Positions 35,281 to 43,411 of a DNA stretch of 64,000 bases are shown here, in pieces. The stretch covers positions 214,250 to 278,249 of the forward strand of contig KE159571.1 in the NCBI GenBank assembly GCA_000403255.2, given 5' to 3'. The notes under the pieces were generated by a model, which was not told the DNA's origin, ran no database searches, and saw nothing but the letters and a program-made list of their open reading frames with translations. The translations under genes and the position numbers were made by a program. The stretch comes from Lachnospiraceae bacterium 3-1. Lineage in GTDB: Bacteria; Bacillota; Clostridia; Lachnospirales; Lachnospiraceae. Position 1 is the first letter of the stretch; each line of letters begins with the position of its first letter.

Positions 35281-35304
35281 AAGGGCTGTAACAGTTCAGC
35301 CCTT
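35281..35304. repeat. Small hairpin overlapping the left edge of the large palindrome
   Basis: AAGGGCTG (35281-35288), loop TAACAGTT, CAGCCCTT (35297-35304), followed by TT. The 3' half is also the outermost arm of the 683-bp palindrome, so the two pairings exclude each other. AAGGGCTG occurs four times across the element (near 35281, 35613, 35722 and 35972). Confidence 0.7.
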
Positions 35305-35979
35305 TTGGCTTTCTACATTACTTTATTCAAAGGATTCTTCAATGTAAGAATAAAAATATGGATGGGAGCTTCTATTGTTTTTTACAAATTTTCCTACTTT
35401 CACTTCCACAAGGAAACGCGGCTGGATTTCTAGTATTTCCAGTTCCAGGGATGGAAGGATGCTATTAATTCCCTCCAATTTAAACTCGGTTTTCCAGCCG
35501 ATGGGAGGATATCGAGGGGCGGGGCTGTTTTTCTGAGATTCGGAAGTCCTTCGTATGTTTTCCTTGCCAGCGGCAGAAAAGCCCCAATGGGTATGCCAAG
35601 CTGACCTGTTTGAAGGGCTGCTGCGCCAAGCCTTTTGAGTCTTTTCTATTCTATGGGGCAGTCCTGAGTTTCAGCGGCATACCCAAATCGAAGGGGCTTT
35701 TAGCGCTGTTAGGAAAACCAGAAGGGCTGTCCGTGAAGAAAAACAGCCCCGCACCATGATAATTTCCCACGCGGCGGAAAATCTCAAACAGTGAAATTGG
35801 AGGGAATACACTTCTTCCATCCCTAGAAGCAGAAAATACACGAAATCCACCGAATGTTTCCTTTCTTGGAAATGAAAGCAGGAAAATTTGTCTCAAATAT
35901 GGAAATACCCATCCATATTTTTATACTGTCAGTATGAAAATCCTTTGAATAAAGCTCTATTTCAGAGTCAAAAGGGCTG
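35297..35979. repeat. 683-bp imperfect palindrome (giant hairpin element)
   Basis: The two halves are reverse complements around a centre near 35638. Exactly matching blocks at equal distance from the centre include 35297-35306 with 35970-35979, 35321-35336 with 35939-35954, 35351-35366 with 35908-35923, 35384-35395 with 35880-35891, 35447-35457 with 35814-35824, 35468-35481 with 35794-35807, 35519-35534 with 35737-35752, and 35589-35597 with 35676-35684. Stretches between blocks are diverged but aligned, giving perhaps 65-75% identity by eye. It holds no convincing gene; frames of 72-81 codons on the minus strand are probably by-products. It separates the B12 and LRR region from the pdu operon, whose minus-strand transcript would read into it. 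It could be a structured non-coding RNA, a MITE-like element, or a long terminator. Confidence 0.88.
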
Positions 35980-36162
35980 ATACATAAAAAGCCATCGGGA
36001 AATAATAGTTTCATACAATACATAGACGCCATTATAAACACATGTGCTACCTACTGTAAGAAATATAACATTTTCCGACAGCTCTTAATTTTTATCCTTT
36101 TACTTTTCACTATCATCTTATCAAGCCTGATATTTGGCTGGGCATACCTCCACCAAAATTAA
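35953..36162 (+). pseudogene. Start-less open frame ending in a membrane segment
   Basis: Between an in-frame stop at 35950-35952 and the stop at 36160-36162 there are 69 sense codons with no ATG, GTG or TTG. The end encodes a convincing membrane helix (FILLLFTIILSSLIFGWAYL). It begins inside the right edge of the palindrome. It could be the 3' remnant of a small membrane protein gene whose 5' end was replaced by the element, or chance. Otherwise 35980-36171 shows nothing recognisable. Confidence 0.2.
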
Positions 36163-36171
36163 TGAATAGCA

Positions 36172-36678
36172 TTATAATTTTCCATATTTATTGGAAATCA
36201 CTGTACGTGGACGTTCCGCATCCTCTTCTGAATCCCAGGGAAGTTCATCTCCTGGCTCCCTTAAATAATTAAGAACCTGCCAAAGCCCTTCCCCTGTATA
36301 AGCGCTAACTCGAAACACTGGCCTGCACCCTGCCATTTCCAGCCATTGATGCGCCCGATCGGGATGGCCGTCTTCCCGGTCAATCTGTGTCACAATTCCA
36401 ATGACAGGCCGGTTACACGCAGCCGCACAGCAAGGCGGATAAATGGAATAAGGCTCTGCTGCATTCAACAGAAGACCAACCACGTCTGCCTCATAAGAAT
36501 ACAAGGCCAATGCACGCGCTAAGGTAGTAGTTTCCGCATATTCTCCCGGCGTGTCAATCACAACGTCATAGTGATTAATATATTGTGTCTTGTGATATGA
36601 AATCACGTCACCCTTAAGGGCTTGTGTCAAAGTAGTTTTCCCACATTCACTGCGCCCCATTAAAATAATCTTTTTCAT
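36172..36678 (-). CDS. pduV: PduV/EutP-type small GTPase-like microcompartment protein
   Basis: A 168-residue Ras-like P-loop protein. G1 is GRSECGKTT, G3 is DTPGEY, and the base-specifying motif is VTQIDRED. PduV/EutP proteins associate with the microcompartment shell, reportedly through PduU, and may help its placement in the cell. It is the last gene of the pdu operon and overlaps pduU by 4 bp. The cysteine-rich PPCCAAACNRP loop is a family feature. Confidence 0.9.
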   Translation of the reverse strand: MKKIILMGRSECGKTTLTQALKGDVISYHKTQYINHYDVVIDTPGEYAETTTLARALALYSYEADVVGLLLNAAEPYSIYPPCCAAACNRPVIGIVTQIDREDGHPDRAHQWLEMAGCRPVFRVSAYTGEGLWQVLNYLREPGDELPWDSEEDAERPRTVISNKYGKL

Positions 36679-37061
36679 GTTCTTGTAATCTCACAAACTG
36701 TAAAGCCTAAATTATTTTTCAAATAGGCTAAAATATTAGAAACTGCAGATTGAACATTAGAAATTCTTCCCGTAAAAATCAATGTTCCGCTAAAACGGTC
36801 AATAAATCCAATTTCAATCGGAGCAGTTTTCATTGCAATATCACCAGCAATTACAGATATCTCAGATGGACACATACTTAAAATTCCAATCGCTGACTGC
36901 TTGTAATCCAACTCTGGGTTCAAACCCAGTTTCTGATAGATAATCTCGCCAGGACTGGCAATAATATGTGCCAAGGTGACCTGTTTACCAGGAACTGTCT
37001 CCTGAATGATACGCATCTTGCCCTCCGCAGATGCACCAATATCCAAAAGATTCATATCCAT
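36675..37061 (-). CDS. pduU: PduU/EutS-type permuted BMC shell protein
   Basis: About 128 residues with the circularly permuted single BMC domain; RIIQETVPGKQVTLAHIIAS followed by YQKLGL is the PduU/EutS signature at the beta-barrel pore. It forms hexagonal shell tiles and likely docks PduV. The start is at 37061 (MDMNLL), preceded by AAAGGGAG; the ATG 8 codons upstream lacks a ribosome binding site. Confidence 0.92.
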   Translation of the reverse strand: MDMNLLDIGASAEGKMRIIQETVPGKQVTLAHIIASPGEIIYQKLGLNPELDYKQSAIGILSMCPSEISVIAGDIAMKTAPIEIGFIDRFSGTLIFTGRISNVQSAVSNILAYLKNNLGFTVCEITRT

Positions 37062-37098
37062 TGCCAACTCACTCCCTTTCTTCATGCCACGCTGTTGA

Positions 37099-37653
37099 TT
37101 ACATCAGCTTTTCCAACAAACCTTTATGTGGCGACGGAATTACACAACTACTTGTAATATCGCCAGTTTCCGCCAACTGAGTGAGACAGGAATTTAATGC
37201 TGATTTTACGGCAGAAACTTCACCTGTAAAAATCAGATATCCTTTTCCTCCCAACCCTCGGGCTACCCGAACTTCCATAAGGGTAATGTTGGATGCCTTG
37301 GCAGCAATATCTGCTGCCTGCACCACTGTCAATGCTGACATAGTCTCCAGCATACCCAGAGCAGTGATATGTTCTACATCAACTGTGCCCACCAGAGCTG
37401 ATGGTACTGATGCATGGACATTATTGATGGTATGATGGCAGATAAGGAAAGTCCCCGCAACCTGTCTGCCTTTTTCCATAGAGCTCTTTACCGCTCCTAC
37501 CTGCCCGTTGATGATAATAATATATTTTCCTGGACAGATAGCAGTAGCCACCAACAGCTCCACATTCGCAGCCTTAAGCATTTCATCCGCAGACTGTACG
37601 CCTACAGGAATACTTTTCAGCTCCAATAATCCAATTGACTTTCCCATACGCAT
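37099..37653 (-). CDS. pduT: PduT tandem-BMC shell protein with a predicted Fe-S pore site
   Basis: 184 residues with two BMC domains in tandem, giving trimers that look hexagonal. C40 in VATAICPGKYIIIINGQVG corresponds to the pore cysteine of PduT that holds a [4Fe-4S] cluster at the three-fold axis, thought to pass electrons to PduS inside. It lies between pduS and pduU in the operon, consistent with that electron path. Confidence 0.93.
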   Translation of the reverse strand: MRMGKSIGLLELKSIPVGVQSADEMLKAANVELLVATAICPGKYIIIINGQVGAVKSSMEKGRQVAGTFLICHHTINNVHASVPSALVGTVDVEHITALGMLETMSALTVVQAADIAAKASNITLMEVRVARGLGGKGYLIFTGEVSAVKSALNSCLTQLAETGDITSSCVIPSPHKGLLEKLM

Positions 37654-37674
37654 ATCCTTTCTAAAATCTATCTC

Positions 37675-39000
37675 TTATGCTTGAATCACAATACTGTCAC
37701 CATTGACAGTTATTACTGTACCAGAAATACTAGCGTGGAGATTTGCCCCCAATTTACCTTCTGGAATTCGGGCAATTAAATCACCCTTTTCCACCTGGCT
37801 GCCTTCTTCTACCACCGGTTCTGCTGGCGCTCCCACATTTTGTCGAAGGGGCAATGTAACCTTTCCAAAAGCGGGAAGCTGTGCCTCCTCCATAGGTGCA
37901 TCAACATCGTAAGAGGTAAGACCTAATTGATGAATAAGCTTATGCACTGGATAGCGCTTAAACTCCCGGAAGGGCGCACCATGCTCTGGCTTATGATTCA
38001 GGCTGTTGCGGATACCCTGTTCACCTAAAATACTCTTAAGGTTGCCATTTAGCTTCCAGGGCTGAAGTCCCATTACACAAGCATATTCACATAGCCGACA
38101 TCCACAACAAAGATAAGCATTCATTGGCGTCTGCGCTGGGTCACACATGCTTCCATAGGCTGCAATACGCATCAGCTTATGAGGCTGAATGCGATGTCCA
38201 AGTAACCCTCGTGGACAAACTTCAGAACATAAAGAGCACTGCATACATGCAGTCGCTGCCTGACGCAAAGACACACCTAAGGGGCGTTCTAAGCTGTGCA
38301 AGAGAGGATGTCCTGCTGGAATTACAATAAGCCCCTTGGTGGTCTTGGTAATCGCACTTTCCGGCGAAACCAAACGTCCCATCATAGGACCACCGTTTAC
38401 GATATGGTAATCTGCCACAGAAGGGCCCCCTGCCAGCTCTAAAGCCTCTGCTACAGTGATACCCAATGGAACCTTAACGGTTTTTGGCGTACCCACAGCG
38501 CCAGTCAATGTTACATATTTTTCGGTAACTGGATGACCCTCTACAGCATCCAGTACATTTAAGGCCGTTTCTACATTTGTCACTACAACGCCTACATTTA
38601 TGGGAATGCCTCCTTCTGGGACAACCCTTCCTGTAACCTCATAGACAATCACCTGCTCATCACCTGCCGGGTAAAAAGCTCCCAGCAGATGCAGGCGCAG
38701 CTTGGGATAATTTACTAACTCACGCTGCAAGGCCAAAGCTGCAATGTGGTAATGCTCCTTTAATGCCACAATGCCCTCCTTTGCCTCCAAATGTGTGACA
38801 ATCCTATCCAAAGCTGCAAGCAGCCGTCCGGCCTGCCTTGCCATAAGCTGCTGGTCTACCCGTAACAGCGGTTCACACTCAGCGCCGTTAATAATTACGG
38901 TATCTGCTTTGGCATTCAGCTTTACATGGGTGGGGAAGCCTGCACCTCCCGCGCCGACGATACCAGCGCTTTCCACCAAAGCTGTTAAATTTTCCTGCAT
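37675..39000 (-). CDS. pduS: PduS cobalamin reductase (RnfC-like flavo-iron-sulfur protein)
   Basis: Reduces cob(II)alamin or cob(III)alamin towards cob(I)alamin so PduO can re-adenosylate it. 441 residues. Near the start is the RnfC/NuoF-like GAGGAGFPTHVKL nucleotide region. Two [4Fe-4S] motifs follow, CMQCSLCSEVCPRG and CCGCRLCEYACVMG, and the C-terminus has a barrel-sandwich-type domain (PVVEEGSQVEKGDLIARIPE). Neighbours pduP, pduO and pduT agree with a role inside the compartment. Confidence 0.93.
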   Translation of the reverse strand: MQENLTALVESAGIVGAGGAGFPTHVKLNAKADTVIINGAECEPLLRVDQQLMARQAGRLLAALDRIVTHLEAKEGIVALKEHYHIAALALQRELVNYPKLRLHLLGAFYPAGDEQVIVYEVTGRVVPEGGIPINVGVVVTNVETALNVLDAVEGHPVTEKYVTLTGAVGTPKTVKVPLGITVAEALELAGGPSVADYHIVNGGPMMGRLVSPESAITKTTKGLIVIPAGHPLLHSLERPLGVSLRQAATACMQCSLCSEVCPRGLLGHRIQPHKLMRIAAYGSMCDPAQTPMNAYLCCGCRLCEYACVMGLQPWKLNGNLKSILGEQGIRNSLNHKPEHGAPFREFKRYPVHKLIHQLGLTSYDVDAPMEEAQLPAFGKVTLPLRQNVGAPAEPVVEEGSQVEKGDLIARIPEGKLGANLHASISGTVITVNGDSIVIQA

Positions 39001-39016
39001 AGGAGCACCTCCCTAA

Positions 39017-40432
39017 TCAGCGTACATCCATTCCTCCGACTAACACACATCTGCGTCGCCGTGCAAAGGATTTTGCTGAAGTCAGTCCCTCTCCAGTAGG
39101 CCCTGCGATGGTAAATGTCGTATGACCTTCGCCGCCCACACCGATTCCAGCATAAGAAGGACCGTTCTTTACAAAAATTGTTGTCTGGATAAGCTTTGCC
39201 ATTTTAGTCAGCTTATCTACATTGCGGGAATGCATCATAGCTGTATGGCGGTTGCCGTGTTCCACACGAACAGCCATTTCAATACCTGCATCCACATCTG
39301 GCACCCGTACAATTGGAAGAATCGGCATCATCAGCTCCACTTGCACAAAGGGATGATCTTCAGTGGTCTGCATTATGATAACTTTTACCTCATCGCCCAC
39401 TGAAATACCTACTTTGTCCAGAATATACTTTGCGCTTTTTCCTACAAAAGATGTGACTGGACTCTTCCCATTCTCTTGAACCACCAGCTTCACAAGTTTG
39501 TCAATGATTTCTGGATCCTTTACCTCATAAGCGCCATTTTTCTTCATATTGAAGATTAAATAATCTGCTGCAGAATCCACGACAATAACTTCTTTTTCTG
39601 CAATGCAAGGCAAATTATTATCAAAACAGCAACCATCAATGATATCTTTTCCTGCTTTTTCAATATTAGCAGTTTCATCTACCACAACCGGAGGATTTCC
39701 TGCACCTGCACCGATGGCCTTCTTTCCACTGGAAAGTACCGTTTTTACAATACCAGGACCACCAGTTGCTACAAGCATCCTTACCAAAGGATGGTTCATC
39801 ATAGCATTTGTATTCTCTATGGAAGGCTCTGACACAGTAACTACCAAATTTGCTGGCGCGCCAGCCTCCATCAAAGCACGATTAATCAAACGAACCAGAT
39901 GTAATGAAACATTTTTTGCCCTTGGATGAGGGCTGAACACTACACTGTTACCTGCAGCCAACATTCCAATGGAATTACAAATAATCGTCTCAGTAGGATT
40001 TGTAGTAGGTGTAATGGCCCCTATCACTCCAAAGGGAGAATATTCTACCAAAGTAAGGCCGTCATCCCCTGTCATTGCATCTGTAGTCAAATCCTCTATT
40101 CCCGGCGTTTTTGTAGCTGCAAGCCGATTTTTAATTAATTTATGTTCATAATTTCCCATTCCAGTTTCTTCTGCAGATTGACGGGAAATATATTCCAAAT
40201 TCTCCTGATTGAGCACTACATCACGAATTGCCTGTACATAAGCTGCCCGATCATGCATGGTACGGTTTAAGTACTCCCGCTGTGCACAGGCAGCGGCCTC
40301 TACCGCATCATCCATATTTTCAAAAATACCCCACTGTTCTGCTCCCGCTTCTGCGTATGGACTGGAAATATCATCCAATTTACCCAAAACCGCATTTACT
40401 ATGCCCGCTACCATGCGTTCATCTATATTCAT
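39017..40432 (-). CDS. pduP: PduP CoA-acylating propionaldehyde dehydrogenase
   Basis: Converts propionaldehyde (or 3-hydroxypropionaldehyde) with CoA and NAD+ to acyl-CoA. 471 residues. The catalytic cysteine is C276 in DNNLPCIAEKEVI, and GAITPTTNPTETIICN forms part of the CoA/NAD region. The N-terminus MNIDERMVAGIVNAVLGKL is an amphipathic helix followed by a linker, typical of a microcompartment encapsulation peptide. NADH made here can be reoxidised by PduQ. Confidence 0.95.
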   Translation of the reverse strand: MNIDERMVAGIVNAVLGKLDDISSPYAEAGAEQWGIFENMDDAVEAAACAQREYLNRTMHDRAAYVQAIRDVVLNQENLEYISRQSAEETGMGNYEHKLIKNRLAATKTPGIEDLTTDAMTGDDGLTLVEYSPFGVIGAITPTTNPTETIICNSIGMLAAGNSVVFSPHPRAKNVSLHLVRLINRALMEAGAPANLVVTVSEPSIENTNAMMNHPLVRMLVATGGPGIVKTVLSSGKKAIGAGAGNPPVVVDETANIEKAGKDIIDGCCFDNNLPCIAEKEVIVVDSAADYLIFNMKKNGAYEVKDPEIIDKLVKLVVQENGKSPVTSFVGKSAKYILDKVGISVGDEVKVIIMQTTEDHPFVQVELMMPILPIVRVPDVDAGIEMAVRVEHGNRHTAMMHSRNVDKLTKMAKLIQTTIFVKNGPSYAGIGVGGEGHTTFTIAGPTGEGLTSAKSFARRRRCVLVGGMDVR

Positions 40433-40444
40433 TGCTTTCCCTCC

Positions 40445-41428
40445 TTACATAGACATTGCATAACGTGCAATCTCCATATCCTGTTCTACTGTTCCGCCGG
40501 ATACACCAATCCCTCCTACGACCTGGCCATCCACGATATAAGGAAAACCGCCCCCGAACAGGATAATTTTTCCCGGCGCAGCATTCTCTATTCCATAGAG
40601 AGGGCCGTCCGGCCGTGCTGCCTGACCCAATTCATGGGTTGGCATATGAAACGCATTCGCAGTATACGCTTTACCAGCTGACACCTCTACGCTTCCTGGC
40701 AGCGCACCTTCCATTCGCTCCAGTAAAAGAAGATTACCTCCGCCATCAACGGCAGAAAAAACCACCGGAACCCCAAGCTCCCGTGATTTTTCCTTGGCTC
40801 TTCCTGCCATATGCTCAAGAACCTCCAAAGAAATGGGAGGAAGGCCGCCCGTATACTTTGTCAATACACCTTTTACCATATCCGTCACCTTCTCCCGCAT
40901 TTCTGCCTGGGCCACCAACTCCTCCTGGAGACGTGCCATAGCATAAACAGCATCTGATAAACGGTTGACATAACGCATCAGCACTTCACGTACCGGACGA
41001 ATTTCTGCCAAATCCACCATGCGCCGCTCTGCGCGCCGTACGATAGTTCTGGCCACATGCAGAGCAGAGGATGCGGGATCTACACCAGGAACTACAAAAT
41101 GAGTCATTTTCCCGGTTGTCTCTGTACATGTATCCACCACATGCTCCAAAAAGGAAACATCTTCCTCAGAAATCAAACTTTCCAGCTTTGAGGCTCCTTC
41201 CCCATCACTGGCCAATTCTGCCCCTAAAGTAAACAGCCTTCCCTGAATTGCGTGCACGGTAGTTCTGATATATTCCTGACATGTATTAGAATAAGCCAGA
41301 CCCAGCATGGAGTTTGCCTCATCAATAGTGCCATAGCACTCTACTTGAAGATCAGACTTTCTAACCCTCGAGCCTCCTACCAGACTAGTCTGACCCTTAT
41401 CGCCGGTTTTGGTGTACAAATTTGCCAT
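40445..41428 (-). CDS. pduO: PduO adenosyltransferase with C-terminal GlcG/PduOC domain
   Basis: ATP:cob(I)alamin adenosyltransferase regenerating AdoCbl. Residues 1-180 are the helical enzyme domain (YTKTGDKGQTSLVGGSRVRK, VRRAERRMVDLAEI, RYVNRLSDAVYAMAR). Residues about 190-327 are the heme-binding-type PduOC/HbpS domain (VVFSAVDGGGNLLLLERM, FGGGFPYIVDGQVVGGIGVS). The ATG at 41428 overlaps the pduN stop, and GGAGG precedes it. It is the only adenosyltransferase seen in the window, so it may also serve the biosynthetic operon. Confidence 0.94.
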   Translation of the reverse strand: MANLYTKTGDKGQTSLVGGSRVRKSDLQVECYGTIDEANSMLGLAYSNTCQEYIRTTVHAIQGRLFTLGAELASDGEGASKLESLISEEDVSFLEHVVDTCTETTGKMTHFVVPGVDPASSALHVARTIVRRAERRMVDLAEIRPVREVLMRYVNRLSDAVYAMARLQEELVAQAEMREKVTDMVKGVLTKYTGGLPPISLEVLEHMAGRAKEKSRELGVPVVFSAVDGGGNLLLLERMEGALPGSVEVSAGKAYTANAFHMPTHELGQAARPDGPLYGIENAAPGKIILFGGGFPYIVDGQVVGGIGVSGGTVEQDMEIARYAMSM

Positions 41429-41694
41429 CAACTCACCTCCACATTATCAACGATACCTACGATGGACGTATCCACCGGAGCTGAGCCATCGCCAAAGACA
41501 TAACGGGCTGAACTTCCCTTACAAACAATTACAATTTCACCTGTACCAGCTCCTACAGAATCCACAGCAATCTCTGTTGAGCCTTCCCGTTCTAAACGTT
41601 CCGTCAGTTTTTCAACCATCAAAAGCTTCATACCAATCAGATTCTCGTTTTTACTGGTAGAAACTACGGTTCCAATCACTCTTCCTAGATACAT
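41428..41694 (-). CDS. pduN: PduN/EutN BMC vertex (pentamer) protein
   Basis: About 88 residues. MYLGRVIGTVVSTSKNENLI, then VDSVGAGTGEIVIVCKGSSA, is the EutN/CcmL family pattern; the pentamer caps the vertices of the shell. The start at 41694 has AGGTGG upstream; the longer frame to 41718 runs into the previous gene. It overlaps pduO by 1 bp (ATGA). Confidence 0.93.
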   Translation of the reverse strand: MYLGRVIGTVVSTSKNENLIGMKLLMVEKLTERLEREGSTEIAVDSVGAGTGEIVIVCKGSSARYVFGDGSAPVDTSIVGIVDNVEVS

Positions 41695-41707
41695 TTTTCC
41701 ACCTGCC

Positions 41708-42547
41708 TCATGATTCAATCTCTATGCGGATGTCTCGTCTGCGGGCCTCATCAGATACCAGTTGGGTGATGATTGTCCGTTTTGGAACGATGATTGTAGC
41801 ATGATCTGGATAAGATTTTATGTGCTTTCCGCTAAACACACGTCCCTCCAGCTCTGCCCGGAATGTTCCGGCACCTATCCTTTGTTCCTGCTTGCTCTCT
41901 ACCTGCTTGTTGGGTTCCGGCTTACCAGAATCAAATCCAGAAGCAAAACTCATAATTGCTTTTTTCGCCGCTTCCTGTAACTGTTCTGAAGTTGTCAACA
42001 ACGCGCCAAAATCCTTTAAAGCATTCTTATTTTCCCGCAATTTTCTTTTCAGGGCTTCTGTCATGGAAAATCCCCGTTTCATACGCTCAGGATTATCAGG
42101 ACAACAGCCATCCACAGCCACTACTACATTTTTTCCTCTCATCAGTCCATCCAGAATAATAGCAGCGGCTGGAGTGTCCGCCATACATGCAGCCACATGC
42201 GCTGCGGTATTTACCGTCAAGGCAGGAACTAGAATGGTATCGTATCGGGCAGTAAGAGCTTCTGGTGAATCTGTGGGCTTTTCTACCCAAAATTCCTCCG
42301 GTTCCAGGGCGGAACAAATTGCCGATGTATCCAACAGCTCAGCCGCGCTCCTAGTCAACAGTACCCGAAAGGTAAATCCATCTTCCTGGCGTAGCTTTTG
42401 CAGACATTTCAAACCAGGCTCTATACCCATATTTGAACCGGTATAGACTACTAGCGCTTGTTTTTGGCGTTCCAAAAGCTTTTGTACCACCCGTTCTGCA
42501 AGCACCTGCGCTACAATGCTATGGATAGATTGTTCCTGCTCAGTCAA
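41708..42547 (-). CDS. PduM-like protein with a flavoprotein-like N-terminal part
   Basis: About 279 residues. The C-terminal 45 residues (GRVFSGKHIKSYPDHATIIV, then RTIITQLVSDEARRRDIRIE) match the end of enterobacterial PduM, a structural microcompartment protein. The N-terminal 170 residues look like a flavoprotein of the phosphopantothenoylcysteine decarboxylase group (VVYTGSNMGIEPGL; TILVPALTVNTAAHVAACMA; GLMRGKNVVVAVDGC). Enterobacterial PduM is only about 160 residues, so this is larger. Such proteins recur in Firmicute BMC loci without a known reaction. The TTG at 42547 has GGAGG 9 bp ahead; a GTG at 42556 is possible but too close. Confidence 0.75.
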   Translation of the reverse strand: MTEQEQSIHSIVAQVLAERVVQKLLERQKQALVVYTGSNMGIEPGLKCLQKLRQEDGFTFRVLLTRSAAELLDTSAICSALEPEEFWVEKPTDSPEALTARYDTILVPALTVNTAAHVAACMADTPAAAIILDGLMRGKNVVVAVDGCCPDNPERMKRGFSMTEALKRKLRENKNALKDFGALLTTSEQLQEAAKKAIMSFASGFDSGKPEPNKQVESKQEQRIGAGTFRAELEGRVFSGKHIKSYPDHATIIVPKRTIITQLVSDEARRRDIRIEIES

Positions 42548-42563
42548 CGTCCACACCCTCCTC

Positions 42564-43391
42564 TCACTCTGTACAATTCATGGCAATACCTAATGGTGTC
42601 ACCAACAAAGGCGCCGCTGGCTTTACCACAGAAATACCAAGATATTTTTCAAAGACTGCCTCAAACTGAGTAAAGCAGCATGCGCCGCCTACCACATAAA
42701 CTGTATCCACAGGGTATTTTTCCAAACTCCGTTTGACAATTGCAGCCATTTTTTCTACTACAGGTTTCACTACCGGAAATACATTTGACTCTTGAGACGG
42801 GTCACGTTTCATTATCTCAGCATCCTGGGTACTGCATCCATAAAAACCTGCCAATACCAGTGTCATATGGGTACCGCCCGTAGGCTCGTCACTTGTATAA
42901 ATGACTTTCCCATTCTCCAAAATACTAATTCCAGTAGTTCCACCACCCACATCCACAACCGCACCATCTGTAATCCCCAACACAGCGGCAGCAGCAGTAG
43001 GTTCATCTACAATTTCAGTCAGCCGAAATCCTGCTGACTCTACTACATTACCAATTGCTTTTACATTACCTGACAAAATCCCTGGCGGAATTGCGCAAGC
43101 TCCTGCATCCAGTGTTTCACCCAGAAGCTCCTCCAGTTGATCTTTCAGTTTTGTCACGGCCTGTACAGCCCCTACATAATCTACTACAATGCCATCCCGA
43201 ACTACAGTTGATGGAAAAGTGGCGCCTGCCACTGGCTGGTTCTCCTCATCGACTACTGCCAAAACAATGTTTGCTGTACCCAAGTCTACGCCAGTACGCA
43301 GAGTGCCTTTCCAATGTTTTTTTTCTCTATTCTCAATCAATTGCTCAAATTCCAACAGTTTTTCATTGCATTGTATGATATCGCAACCCAT
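42564..43391 (-). CDS. eutJ: EutJ-type Hsp70-like chaperone of a microcompartment operon
   Basis: About 275 residues with an actin/Hsp70 ATPase fold: TGVDLGTANIVLAVVDEENQ for the phosphate-1 loop, VDVGGGTTGISILENGK for phosphate-2, and VYVVGGACCFTQFEAVFE for the adenosine region. EutJ is normally in ethanolamine operons; here it sits between pduL and the pduM-like gene, presumably helping assembly of the dehydratase or shell. Start at 43391 (MGCDII), 8 bp after GGAGG. Confidence 0.88.
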   Translation of the reverse strand: MGCDIIQCNEKLLEFEQLIENREKKHWKGTLRTGVDLGTANIVLAVVDEENQPVAGATFPSTVVRDGIVVDYVGAVQAVTKLKDQLEELLGETLDAGACAIPPGILSGNVKAIGNVVESAGFRLTEIVDEPTAAAAVLGITDGAVVDVGGGTTGISILENGKVIYTSDEPTGGTHMTLVLAGFYGCSTQDAEIMKRDPSQESNVFPVVKPVVEKMAAIVKRSLEKYPVDTVYVVGGACCFTQFEAVFEKYLGISVVKPAAPLLVTPLGIAMNCTE

Positions 43392-43411
43392 ATGCATTTC
43401 CTCCACTGGCC

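Noticed and set aside
35651-35896. 81-codon minus-strand frame inside the palindrome (and the 72-codon frame at 35823-36041)
   Set aside because: They follow one arm of the palindrome, have no ribosome binding site and no recognisable domain; the opposite arm encodes the same kind of sequence interrupted by stops. Better explained by the non-coding element.
41820-42446. 208-codon plus-strand frame opposite the PduM-like gene
   Set aside because: No domain or ribosome binding site; shadow of the minus-strand gene.
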